A DNA stretch of 5,989 nt. It comes from an uncultured Clostridia bacterium. GTDB taxonomy: Bacteria; Bacillota; Clostridia; Oscillospirales; Acutalibacteraceae. The notes beneath the pieces were generated by a model, which was not told the DNA's origin, searched no databases, and saw only the letters and a program-made list of their open reading frames with translations. Shown here piece by piece: positions 1 through 5,713 of this stretch. The stretch spans positions 1-5,989 of the forward strand of contig CALWKP010000246.1 of assembly GCA_944381295.1 (NCBI GenBank). The letters are read 5' to 3'. A program made the position numbers and the translations under genes. The stretch's first letter is position 1. Each line of letters begins with the position of its first letter.

Positions 1-472
1 ATCCACCTCAAAAGAAAAGAAAATAACGGGCTGAAATTTTGTACCCGCGACGGTTCAGGCAAACGATGGAGAGAGACCTGGAGAGCTGGATGGCAAAAAA
101 TCGTCTTTCCAACAGACAAAAACAACAGGGGATACAAAGGCAAACGCCTGTTGGTTAGAAAGGGGTTCTGACCATGCATTCCAGGAATGAAGAAATCGAT
201 TGTTTTCATTGTAAAAGGGGAAAAAGAAGAAGTCAACCTATTTTTCAATTAATTTTACAAATTAGGAAGAGTTTTTTAGGACGAAACACAGAACTTGCCA
301 AAATGGAAAAAAGGAAAAGGAAAACAGTCTCCGGAGACAGCCGAATTCCCAATCAAATTGGTTAAGCTAAAGAATGAGGGATCGTCCAAAACAAAAAACC
401 ACTTTCCGGATCAGGAGGAGGGCAAAAACATCAGAAAATTTGCGGTTTTACAATTCGTTTACATTTTGCATC
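1..472. other. Upstream region without a convincing gene
   Basis: This stretch is A- and purine-rich and clearly lower in GC than the operon. One + strand frame is open from base 1 to a TGA at 169-171 (56 codons, Lys/Arg-rich, containing Trp-rich WRETWRAGW). It could be the end of an upstream gene, but it matches no family I know, and its rich use of AGA/AGG arginine codons is unlike the operon genes. Two bases after that stop, an ATG at 174 follows an AAAGGGG at 159-165 and opens a 63-codon frame (174-365) with one CxxC and many Lys/Arg. Two further 61-67-codon frames overlap it, as expected when a sequence has few stop-forming T residues. A small hairpin (CAACAGG 123-129 with CCTGTTG 147-153) has no T-run after it. 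I see no other promoter as good as the one at 473. Confidence 0.5.
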
Positions 473-501
473 TTGACAAGAAAGGGGGAGAATGGTAAAT
501 T
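473..501 (+). promoter_or_regulatory. Sigma-A-type promoter of the hrcA operon
   Basis: A perfect -35 hexamer TTGACA (473-478) is followed by a 17-base spacer and a -10 hexamer TAAATT (496-501). TG at 493-494 supplies an extended -10 (TGn). Transcription should start near 507-510, just before the CIRCE operator, so bound HrcA would cover the start site and block initiation or clearance. This geometry is standard for CIRCE-controlled vegetative promoters in Bacillota. The -10 deviates at two positions, and the extended TG probably compensates. Confidence 0.88.
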
Positions 502-510
502 AGTAATAGA

Positions 511-541
511 GTTTAGCACTCGAGTGTTTAGAGTGCTAAAC
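511..541. promoter_or_regulatory. CIRCE operator (HrcA binding site)
   Basis: The two 9-base CIRCE halves are exact: TTAGCACTC at 513-521 and GAGTGCTAA at 531-539, separated by the canonical 9 bases. The dyad extends to 11 bp (511-521 with 531-541), and base 510 also pairs with 542. HrcA dimers bind this element as DNA. In the mRNA it forms a 5' UTR stem ending eight bases before the hrcA Shine-Dalgarno. The spacer is unusual: it begins GAGTG, so it resembles a second copy of the right half-site. Confidence 0.97.
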
Positions 542-548
542 TTAGAAC

Positions 549-554
549 GGAGGG
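549..554 (+). promoter_or_regulatory. Ribosome binding site of hrcA
   Basis: GGAGGG lies nine bases before the ATG at 564 and fixes that start. An in-frame TAG at 543-545 rules out a longer protein. An ATG at 556 is in another frame and stops after five codons. Confidence 0.85.
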
Positions 555-563
555 AATGAAAGG

Positions 564-1589
564 ATGGAATTGACAGGAAGAAAAATGAAGATCCTCGCGG
601 CTATCGTGGACGCCTATGTCGCAACCGGGGAACCTGTCGGCTCCAAACTGCTCGCGCTTGACCTTGGTGTGTCGTCCGCGACGATCCGCAACGAAATGGC
701 GGATCTGGTAGAGATGGGACTGTTGGAACAGCCGCATACTTCTGCCGGAAGGGTGCCCTCGCAGAAAGGATACCGGTTGTATATCGACCGGATCATGGAA
801 CGCAAACCGATTTCACAGGCAGAGCGCTTGTATCTGGACGGTTTGCTGCATTCGACAGCATACGATCCGGAACGGCTGCTGGATAATGCATCGCAGACTT
901 TGGCGGGCGTGACCAAATTTGCCGCGGTATCGACAAGCCCATCCGGAGGTTTAGCGGATATCCGGGCGGTACAGTTTGTACAGACCAGCCGCAGGACCGC
1001 GATGATTATCCTGCTTTCTTCGGCGGGGACGATGAAAAACCGGGTATTCCGGTGCGATTTTGACCTGACGCCGGAAATTCTTCGGATATTTTTCCGAGTG
1101 ATCAACGAAAAGACAGCCGGGATGCCGGTTTCCGGGATCACGCCGGCGTTTATCCAGTCGTTTGCAGCGTCGCTTGGGGAAATGACGATTTTGATGAGTT
1201 CGGCGCTGATGGCGCTGCTGGAAGTTGCACAGGATTCGCTGGAAACAGACGTCTGTTTAAACGGCCAGATGAATTTGTTGTTTTATCCGGAGTTTGAACG
1301 CGGCAACGCGCGGCGGGTCATGGATTTCCTGGAACGTCCGCAGGATCTGGCACGGCTTTTGCTGGAACAGCCGGGGAGCGTGCATGTGCTGGTAGGACGG
1401 GAATCGCAGCGTCCGGAGCTGAGCGAATCGAGCGTAGTTGTAGCGCGGTATGCGATCGACGGGCATGATGCAGGAGCGATCGGGGTGATTGGACCGACGC
1501 GGATGGATTATGCGAAGTTGGTGCCGAGCGTGGAATATTTGGCGCAATCGGTAGGGAAAATGCTGACCGAGCTGATGAAAGAAGAGTGA
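564..1589 (+). CDS. hrcA: Heat-inducible transcription repressor HrcA
   Basis: This 341-residue protein has the usual HrcA length. HrcA is the dimeric repressor of class I heat-shock genes and binds CIRCE; in Bacillus its active fold is known to depend on GroEL. Residues 1 to about 75 form the winged-helix DNA-binding domain. The family block there runs from PVGSK (24-28) through SSATIRNEM (37-45) to EQPHTSAGR (55-63) and ends GYRLYID (69-75). The middle region (about 105-300) corresponds to the GAF-like and inserted dimerization domains. The conserved C-terminal block GAIGVIGPTRMDY spans 304-316, followed by the YLAQSVGKML helix (325-334). It is the first gene of the operon, directly behind its own operator, so it represses itself along with grpE, dnaK and dnaJ. 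The sequence is intact, with no frameshift or missing motif. Confidence 0.97.
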   Translation: MELTGRKMKILAAIVDAYVATGEPVGSKLLALDLGVSSATIRNEMADLVEMGLLEQPHTSAGRVPSQKGYRLYIDRIMERKPISQAERLYLDGLLHSTAYDPERLLDNASQTLAGVTKFAAVSTSPSGGLADIRAVQFVQTSRRTAMIILLSSAGTMKNRVFRCDFDLTPEILRIFFRVINEKTAGMPVSGITPAFIQSFAASLGEMTILMSSALMALLEVAQDSLETDVCLNGQMNLLFYPEFERGNARRVMDFLERPQDLARLLLEQPGSVHVLVGRESQRPELSESSVVVARYAIDGHDAGAIGVIGPTRMDYAKLVPSVEYLAQSVGKMLTELMKEE

Positions 1590-1605
1590 TCCCCGCAACG
1601 GGGAT
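1589..1605 (+). other. Hairpin overlapping the hrcA stop codon
   Basis: ATCCCCG (1589-1595) and CGGGGAT (1599-1605) form a perfect 7-bp stem with a CAA loop. The first base of the stem is the last base of the hrcA TGA stop. No T-run follows, so it is not an intrinsic terminator. A barrier or processing site between hrcA and grpE is plausible, because dnaK operon mRNA is reported to be cleaved between these two genes in Bacillus subtilis. The role here is inferred. Confidence 0.5.
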
Positions 1606-1640
1606 TTGGAATAGGATCTGGGAAAGATAGAATGAGAGAA

Positions 1641-1648
1641 GAAAGGGG
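1641..1648 (+). promoter_or_regulatory. Ribosome binding site deciding the TTG start of grpE
   Basis: GAAAGGGG lies eight bases before a TTG at 1657. An in-frame TGA at 1633-1635 and the lack of any ATG or GTG between them leave this TTG as the only start that keeps the N-terminal coiled coil. The next in-frame ATG is codon 94. Confidence 0.75.
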
Positions 1649-1656
1649 CGTCAGCC

Positions 1657-2250
1657 TTGAGTAAGAAGGAATCCGGAAAGGCACCTGAAAAGGAAGCAAA
1701 GAAGGTATCCGAAGAGGAAACTGCCGCAGCCGCAGAGAAAGCGGCGGAGGAGAACCAGGAAGCTGCCGGAACGGCGGCGGAATTGGAAAAAGAGCTGGAG
1801 AGCCTGAAAGAGAAGCTGGCAAAATCAGAAGAAGAATTGGCCCGGCAAAAAGACTTGCTGCTGCGGACGGTTGCGGAATATGACAACTACCGCAAGCGCA
1901 CGGAACGCGAAAAAGCCGCGATCTACACCGACGCGATGGCCGATACGATCTTGCAGTTCCTCCCGGTGGAGGATAACCTGGAGCGGGCGTTGGCCCAGGA
2001 AGGCGGGTCGGTAGACGACCTGCGGAAAGGTGTCGAGATGGTGAACCAGCAGATGCTGGATGCGCTGTCGAAGCTTGGCGTCGCCGTGATCGGGATGGAA
2101 GGCGAACCGTTCAACCCGGAATTCCACAACGCCGTGGCGCATGTGGAAAACGAAAATCTCGGGGAAAATGTCATCGACCAGGTGTTCCAGCGCGGATACC
2201 GGATCGGCGAAAAAATCGTGAGGCATGCAATGGTCCAGGTTGCGAACTAG
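1657..2250 (+). CDS. grpE: Nucleotide exchange factor GrpE (TTG start)
   Basis: GrpE is a cytoplasmic dimer that opens the DnaK nucleotide-binding domain to release ADP. The 197-residue length equals that of E. coli GrpE. Residues 1-40 are a Glu/Ala/Lys-rich disordered tail. Residues 40-90 form the long dimeric helix, with heptad-like LEKELESLKEKL and the family signature EYDNYRKRTEREK (74-86). PVEDNLERAL (103-112) lies in the four-helix bundle. The C-terminal beta-wing carries the GrpE signature: GMEGEPFNPEFHNAV (146-160), then VIDQVFQRGYRIGEKI (172-187) and the end RHAMVQVAN. Translation starts at TTG. The upstream gap holds a hairpin at the hrcA stop, and a 10-codon ATG frame (1632-1664) runs through the start region in another frame. 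The gene is intact. An 8-bp stem at 2003-2023 lies inside the coding sequence, probably by chance. Confidence 0.96.
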   Translation: MSKKESGKAPEKEAKKVSEEETAAAAEKAAEENQEAAGTAAELEKELESLKEKLAKSEEELARQKDLLLRTVAEYDNYRKRTEREKAAIYTDAMADTILQFLPVEDNLERALAQEGGSVDDLRKGVEMVNQQMLDALSKLGVAVIGMEGEPFNPEFHNAVAHVENENLGENVIDQVFQRGYRIGEKIVRHAMVQVAN

Positions 2251-2388
2251 GCGTTTCACCGGAAGTTTCAGAAAGGGTACGGGGAGTGAAATGCTCTGAA
2301 AAGATACAATCGGGACTTTCCAAAATAAAAAAAGTAAGAAATTTGAGTAATAACAGGCAGACTACTTCATTTTATGGGGGTAAGAATT
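2251..2388 (+). other. grpE-dnaK intercistronic leader (138 bases)
   Basis: This is the longest gap in the operon. Its first half is GC-balanced and holds two crossing 6-bp complements: TTTCAC 2254-2259 with GTGAAA 2286-2291, and TTTCAG 2266-2271 with CTGAAA 2296-2301. Its second half (about 2301-2375) is A/T-rich and mostly unstructured, which should leave the dnaK ribosome site open. A -35-like TTGAGT (2343-2348) with TTCATT 17 bases on is too poor to call an internal promoter. I see no terminator. Confidence 0.45.
2376..2380 (+). promoter_or_regulatory. Ribosome binding site fixing the dnaK start at 2389
   Basis: Five G residues end eight bases before ATG 2389. An in-frame ATG at 2374 overlaps this G-run and would add five residues (MGVRI) to a protein family that normally begins M-[AGS]-K-x-IGIDLG. 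That ATG has no Shine-Dalgarno of its own, so the G-run is read as the ribosome site rather than as coding sequence. Confidence 0.88.
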
Positions 2389-4236
2389 ATGGCAAAGACA
2401 ATTGGCATTGACTTAGGTACAACAAACTCTTGTGTAGCAGTGATCGAAGGCGGCGAGCCGGTCGTCATCCCGAACGCCGAAGGCGCGAGAACGACCCCGT
2501 CCGTTGTAGCATTTTCCAAGACCGGGGAACGCATGGTTGGCCAGGTGGCAAAACGTCAGGCGATCACGAACCCGGATAGGACCGTATCCTCGATCAAGAG
2601 GGAAATGGGCAGCAACTACAAAGTCACCGTGGACGGCAAGAGCTACACCCCGCAGGAGATCTCCGCAATGATCCTGCAAAAGCTGAAAGCGGATGCGGAA
2701 GCATATCTCGGCGAAACGATCACATCGGCAGTCATTACCGTGCCGGCATACTTTACGGACGCACAGCGTCAGGCGACCAAGGACGCGGGCAAAATTGCCG
2801 GGTTGGATGTAAAACGTATCATCAATGAACCGACCGCAGCGGCGCTGTCCTATGGCATCGACAAAGGCGACGACCAGAAAGTCATGGTCTATGACCTCGG
2901 CGGCGGCACGTTCGATGTCTCCATCATCGAGATGGGCGACGGCGTTCAGGAAGTCCTTGCAACAGCTGGTAACAACCGTCTGGGCGGCGACGACTTCGAT
3001 AAACGCATTATGGATTGGATGGTTTCTTCGTTCAAGACCGAAACCGGCATCGACCTTTCCGGCGACAAGATGGCGATGCAGCGCTTGAAGGAGGCCGCAG
3101 AAAAAGCAAAGATCGAACTTTCCGGCATGACTTCGGCATCGATTAACCTGCCGTTCATCACGGCTGACGCAACCGGCCCGAAGCATTTGGATATGACCTT
3201 GTCCCGTGCAAAATTCAATGAATTGACCTCTGACCTGGTAGAAAAGACCATGGGTCCGGTCCGTCAGGCATTGCAGGATTCCGGTCTCCAGATCGGCCAG
3301 ATCAGCAAGGTTTTGATGGTCGGCGGTTCTTCGAGAATCCCGGCCGTGCAGGATGCTGTTAAGAACTTTATCGGCAAAGACCCGTTCAAGGGCATCAACC
3401 CGGATGAATGTGTCGCAATGGGCGCAGCTATCCAGGCAGGCGTTCTCGGCGGCGAAGTACAGGGTATGCTGCTGGTCGATGTTACTCCGTTGTCCCTGGG
3501 CGTTGAGACCATGGGCGGCGTCATGACCAAGATCATCGAACGCAATACCTCCATCCCGACCAAGAAGAGCCAGATCTTCACGACCGCGGCGGATAACCAG
3601 ACGTCGGTAGAAGTCAACGTATTGCAGGGCGAACGTGAATTTGCACGTGACAATAAACAGCTTGGCCTGTTCAAACTGGACGGCATTGCACCGGCACGCC
3701 GCGGCGTACCGCAGATCGAAGTTTCGTTCGATATCGATGCCAACGGCATCGTCAACGTATCGGCAAAAGATATCGCGACCGGCAGGGAACAGCATATCAC
3801 GATCACGAGCGGTTCCAACATGAGCAAGGAAGATATCGATAAGGCTGTGAAGGAAGCGGAACGGTATGCGGCGGAAGACAAGAAACGCCGTGAAGAAGTG
3901 GATACCAAGAACGAAGGGGAAAACCTGTGCTATTCCGTTGAGAAGTTCATCAGCGAGAACGGCGACAAGCTGAGCGACAGCGATAAGGCGGACCTGAACC
4001 AGAAGGTATCTGATTTGAAGAGCAAACTCAGCGGCGGAGATGTTTCGGCGATCAAAGCGGGTACGGAAGAACTTCAGAAAGCGCTGTATGCGATTTCTGA
4101 GAAGATGTACCAGGCGAACGCGGCACAGCAGCAGCCCGGCGCAGCGGGACCTGCACCGGATCAGGGCGGCAGCGCACCGACCGGCGGCAATGTGTATGAT
4201 GCGGAATACAAAGACGTCGATGACAATCAGCAGTAA
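2389..4236 (+). CDS. dnaK: Molecular chaperone DnaK (Hsp70)
   Basis: This is the ATP-driven cytoplasmic chaperone that DnaJ delivers substrates to and GrpE resets. It has 615 residues. The nucleotide-binding domain (1 to about 355) carries phosphate-1 motif GIDLGTTNS (6-14), Lys70, INEPTAAALSYG (145-156), phosphate-2 motif VYDLGGGTFDVSI (167-179) with catalytic Thr174 and Asp169/Asp176, and adenosine motif VLMVGGSSRIPAV (308-320). Glu147 aligns with E. coli Glu171; the 24-residue offset reflects the insertion that Gram-positive DnaKs lack. The interdomain linker is 359-364. The substrate-binding domain (about 365-575) includes DVTPLSLGVETMGGV (364-378) and PQIEVSFDIDANGI (441-454). A helical lid follows, then a Gln/Gly/Pro-rich tail ending DAEYKDVDDNQQ. 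The linker reads GMLLVD rather than the usual DVLLLD. After codon 9 the gene avoids TTA, CTA and TCA, so a long spurious frame lies opposite it. Confidence 0.98.
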   Translation: MAKTIGIDLGTTNSCVAVIEGGEPVVIPNAEGARTTPSVVAFSKTGERMVGQVAKRQAITNPDRTVSSIKREMGSNYKVTVDGKSYTPQEISAMILQKLKADAEAYLGETITSAVITVPAYFTDAQRQATKDAGKIAGLDVKRIINEPTAAALSYGIDKGDDQKVMVYDLGGGTFDVSIIEMGDGVQEVLATAGNNRLGGDDFDKRIMDWMVSSFKTETGIDLSGDKMAMQRLKEAAEKAKIELSGMTSASINLPFITADATGPKHLDMTLSRAKFNELTSDLVEKTMGPVRQALQDSGLQIGQISKVLMVGGSSRIPAVQDAVKNFIGKDPFKGINPDECVAMGAAIQAGVLGGEVQGMLLVDVTPLSLGVETMGGVMTKIIERNTSIPTKKSQIFTTAADNQTSVEVNVLQGEREFARDNKQLGLFKLDGIAPARRGVPQIEVSFDIDANGIVNVSAKDIATGREQHITITSGSNMSKEDIDKAVKEAERYAAEDKKRREEVDTKNEGENLCYSVEKFISENGDKLSDSDKADLNQKVSDLKSKLSGGDVSAIKAGTEELQKALYAISEKMYQANAAQQQPGAAGPAPDQGGSAPTGGNVYDAEYKDVDDNQQ

Positions 4237-4261
4237 AAAAGAAAGAATGAAATGCGTGAAA

Positions 4262-4284
4262 AGGGCGGGCAAATTGTTCGCCCT
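4262..4284 (+). other. Intercistronic hairpin between dnaK and dnaJ
   Basis: AGGGCGGGC (4262-4270) pairs with GTTCGCCCT (4276-4284) as a 9-bp stem around the loop AAATT. Two of the pairs are G-U, which works only in + strand RNA; the opposite strand would have A-C mismatches. No T-run follows, so this is not a standard terminator. It lies 25 bases after the dnaK stop and 29 before the dnaJ start. It may protect the 3' end of dnaK mRNA or slow polymerase; both are inferred. Confidence 0.55.
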
Positions 4285-4299
4285 CTCGCGCGTTGTGCC

Positions 4300-4304
4300 G
4301 GGAG
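4300..4304 (+). promoter_or_regulatory. Ribosome binding site deciding the TTG start of dnaJ
   Basis: GGGAG lies nine bases before TTG 4314. An in-frame TGA at 4305-4307 limits the frame, and the only codons between are TTT and GTT. Starting at the next ATG (codon 11) would cut off the first helix of the J-domain. Confidence 0.8.
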
Positions 4305-4313
4305 TGATTTGTT

Positions 4314-5471
4314 TTGGCTGATAAAAGGGATTATTATGAGGTGATGGGTGTCCCCAGGAACGCCACTGAGGATGAAATTAAAAAGGCCTACCGCAAATTG
4401 GCCAAGCAATATCATCCAGACCTGAATCCAGGAGATAAGGAAGCGGAAGCGAAGTTCAAAGAGGTCAACGAAGCGTACGAGGTGCTGTCCGACAAGGATA
4501 AACGTGCGCGGTATGACCAATTTGGGCATGCGGGAGTAGACGCAGGATTTGGCGGCGGTGCCGGAGGGGACCCATTCAGCGGGGACCCGTTTGGCGGCGT
4601 GGACCTGGGGGATATTTTCAGCAGCTTCTTTGGCGGAGGCGGGTTCGGAGGCGGGCGCCGTCAGGCAAACCCGAATGCGCCGCGCCGCGGCAGTGATGCG
4701 GAGACGGTGCTGAACATTTCGTTTGAAGAAGCGGCCAAAGGATGCAAAAAGACCATTACGTATGCGCGGGTGGAAAGCTGTCCGTCGTGTTCCGGGACGG
4801 GTGCGGAAAAAGGTTCGCAGCCCAAGACGTGCCCGCAGTGCAACGGGACAGGACAAGTACGGATCAGTCAGCGTACGCCGTTCGGGGTTGTGCAGACGAG
4901 CCGTGGGTGTGACCGGTGCGGCGGAAGCGGACGGATTATTGAAAATCCGTGCAAAAACTGCGGAGGAACAGGCCGCGTAAAGAAGCAAAAGACGATCGAA
5001 GTAACAGTACCGGCGGGAATTGACGACGAACAGGTGTTGAATCTGGGCGGACAGGGCAACGCCGGCACAAACGGCGGGCCATCCGGAGACCTGCATGTTT
5101 ATGTCAACGTACGGCCGCATCCGATTTTTGAGCGCCGCGGGAACGACGTATGGTGTGAGATGCCGATCACGTTCACACAGGCGGCATTAGGAGCAGAAGT
5201 GACGGTGCCGACATTGGACGGACGGGTCAGTTATCAGGTACATGAAGGCACGCAGCCGGGCGATGTGTTCAAGCTGAGAGGCAAAGGGATCCCGCAGCTT
5301 GGGGGCCGCGGGCGAGGGGACCAGTATGTCCGTGTGACTATTGAAGTGCCGAAGAATTTGTCCTCGAAGCAGAAAGAGCTGCTGAAAGAATTTGATTCTT
5401 CGGCAGAAGAGAAAAACTATCAGAAGCGTAAGAGCTTTTTTGATAAATTAAAGGATATGTTTGGCGAATAA
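4314..5471 (+). CDS. dnaJ: Chaperone protein DnaJ (Hsp40, type I; TTG start)
   Basis: DnaJ captures unfolded protein and stimulates DnaK ATPase. The 385 residues hold every part of a type I DnaJ. The J-domain (5-70) starts DYYEVMGV and has the essential HPD at 34-36. A Gly/Phe-rich linker runs about 71-116. The zinc-binding domain has four CxxCxGxG repeats with cysteines 156/159, 173/176, 199/202 and 213/216. The C-terminal substrate domains begin EVTVPAGID (229-237) and include LRGKGIPQLGGRGRGDQYV (321-339). A Lys-rich tail ends DKLKDMFGE. All eight zinc ligands are present. It is the last recognisable gene of the operon, 77 bases after dnaK. The TTG start and the hairpin upstream should both keep its level below that of DnaK. 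No prmA or rsmE gene follows within the window, although those genes often come next in Bacillota. Confidence 0.97.
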   Translation: MADKRDYYEVMGVPRNATEDEIKKAYRKLAKQYHPDLNPGDKEAEAKFKEVNEAYEVLSDKDKRARYDQFGHAGVDAGFGGGAGGDPFSGDPFGGVDLGDIFSSFFGGGGFGGGRRQANPNAPRRGSDAETVLNISFEEAAKGCKKTITYARVESCPSCSGTGAEKGSQPKTCPQCNGTGQVRISQRTPFGVVQTSRGCDRCGGSGRIIENPCKNCGGTGRVKKQKTIEVTVPAGIDDEQVLNLGGQGNAGTNGGPSGDLHVYVNVRPHPIFERRGNDVWCEMPITFTQAALGAEVTVPTLDGRVSYQVHEGTQPGDVFKLRGKGIPQLGGRGRGDQYVRVTIEVPKNLSSKQKELLKEFDSSAEEKNYQKRKSFFDKLKDMFGE

Positions 5472-5492
5472 GAGACCTCCGCCCGGCTATCT

Positions 5493-5523
5493 GCGGGAAA
5501 GTACCTGAGCGCCCGCGCCTTTT
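5493..5523 (+). terminator. Weak terminator-like stem after dnaJ
   Basis: GCGGG (5493-5497) and CCCGC (5512-5516) form a 5-bp stem with a 14-base loop, then GCC and four T residues (5520-5523). The stem is short, the loop is long and the T-run is poor, so transcription probably reads through much of the time. Confidence 0.25.
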
Positions 5524-5542
5524 CCTTAGAATATATTTTATA

Positions 5543-5571
5543 GATGGGGGCGGCCATCCGGGTAGTTTTTT
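5543..5571 (+). terminator. Second weak terminator-like site with a six-T run
   Basis: GATGG (5543-5547) pairs with CCATC (5554-5558) around GGGCGG. TTTTTT (5566-5571) follows seven bases later, which is too far from the stem for a classic intrinsic terminator. The stretch just before it (5531-5542) is purely A/T. It may contribute to ending the dnaJ transcript but is not convincing alone. Confidence 0.28.
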
Positions 5572-5592
5572 CTTCATAGCCGGCATAAAAGG

Positions 5593-5668
5593 TAGCAGAG
5601 CCCGACAGCCTTGTCAACGATAAAATGAACGGCTTCGCCGTCGTTGACAACCCTGCCGTGCCCTGCTG
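5593..5668 (-). repeat. Long imperfect inverted repeat, best folded as - strand RNA
   Basis: The core is a perfect 10-bp dyad, TTGTCAACGA (5611-5620) with TCGTTGACAA (5641-5650). It encloses a small CGGC/GCCG stem (5630-5633 with 5637-5640). The arms continue outward in register to AGCAG 5594-5598 with CTGCT 5663-5667. Read as + strand RNA the outer arms contain two A-C mismatches (5599/5662 and 5605/5656). On the - strand both become U-G wobble pairs, so that strand pairs more completely. Each arm of the core carries a TTGACA facing outward. It could be a non-coding RNA, a REP-like repeat or part of a small mobile element; I cannot tell which. Confidence 0.5.
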
Positions 5669-5680
5669 AATACGCAATCA

Positions 5681-5713
5681 GGAGGGCAAAAGCAAAAAAT
5701 GCTTTTGCCCTCC
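5681..5713. repeat. Perfect 14-bp hairpin
   Basis: GGAGGGCAAAAGCA (5681-5694) and TGCTTTTGCCCTCC (5700-5713) are exact reverse complements around five A residues. A 14-bp perfect stem in so short a span is far beyond chance. Neither strand has a T-run beyond the stem, so it is not a canonical terminator. It lies between the inverted repeat at 5593 and the structured region at 5725. It may be part of a dispersed intergenic repeat or the 5' helix of the downstream RNA. Confidence 0.65.

Noticed and set aside
327..338. Perfect 12-bp palindrome GTCTCCGGAGAC
   Set aside because: One or two dyads of this size are expected by chance in 6 kb, and it is about 130 bases from the promoter with no partner site.
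2003..2023. 8-bp stem inside grpE
   Set aside because: It lies in conserved coding sequence, has one wobble pair and no associated signal, so it is best read as chance.
2343..2371. Possible internal promoter before dnaK (TTGAGT, 17 bases, TTCATT)
   Set aside because: Both hexamers match consensus poorly, and A/T-rich leaders give such matches often.
2374..2388. Earlier ATG giving DnaK five extra residues
   Set aside because: It overlaps the G-run that serves as ribosome site for 2389, and DnaK proteins conserve M-[AGS]-K-x-IGIDLG as the N-terminus.
2413..4272. A 619-codon frame on the - strand opposite dnaK
   Set aside because: It is exactly codon-in-register with dnaK, so it exists because dnaK lacks TTA, CTA and TCA codons after codon 9; the single TTA at codon 9 supplies its stop. 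Long antisense frames opposite Hsp70 genes are a known by-product of codon bias. Its membrane-like start is the antisense of the hydrophilic DnaK tail.
4227..5120. A 297-codon - strand frame opposite dnaJ
   Set aside because: It is also in register with dnaJ codons and explained by the same codon bias. It has no ribosome site or family motif.
5483..5583. CCGGCTAT (5483-5490) complementary to ATAGCCGG (5576-5583)
   Set aside because: An 8-bp complement within a 500-base region is expected by chance; no continuing pairing supports a closing stem.
5420..5677. - strand 85-codon frame entering the end of dnaJ
   Set aside because: It overlaps dnaJ coding sequence antisense and crosses the 5593-5668 dyad, and it resembles no family.
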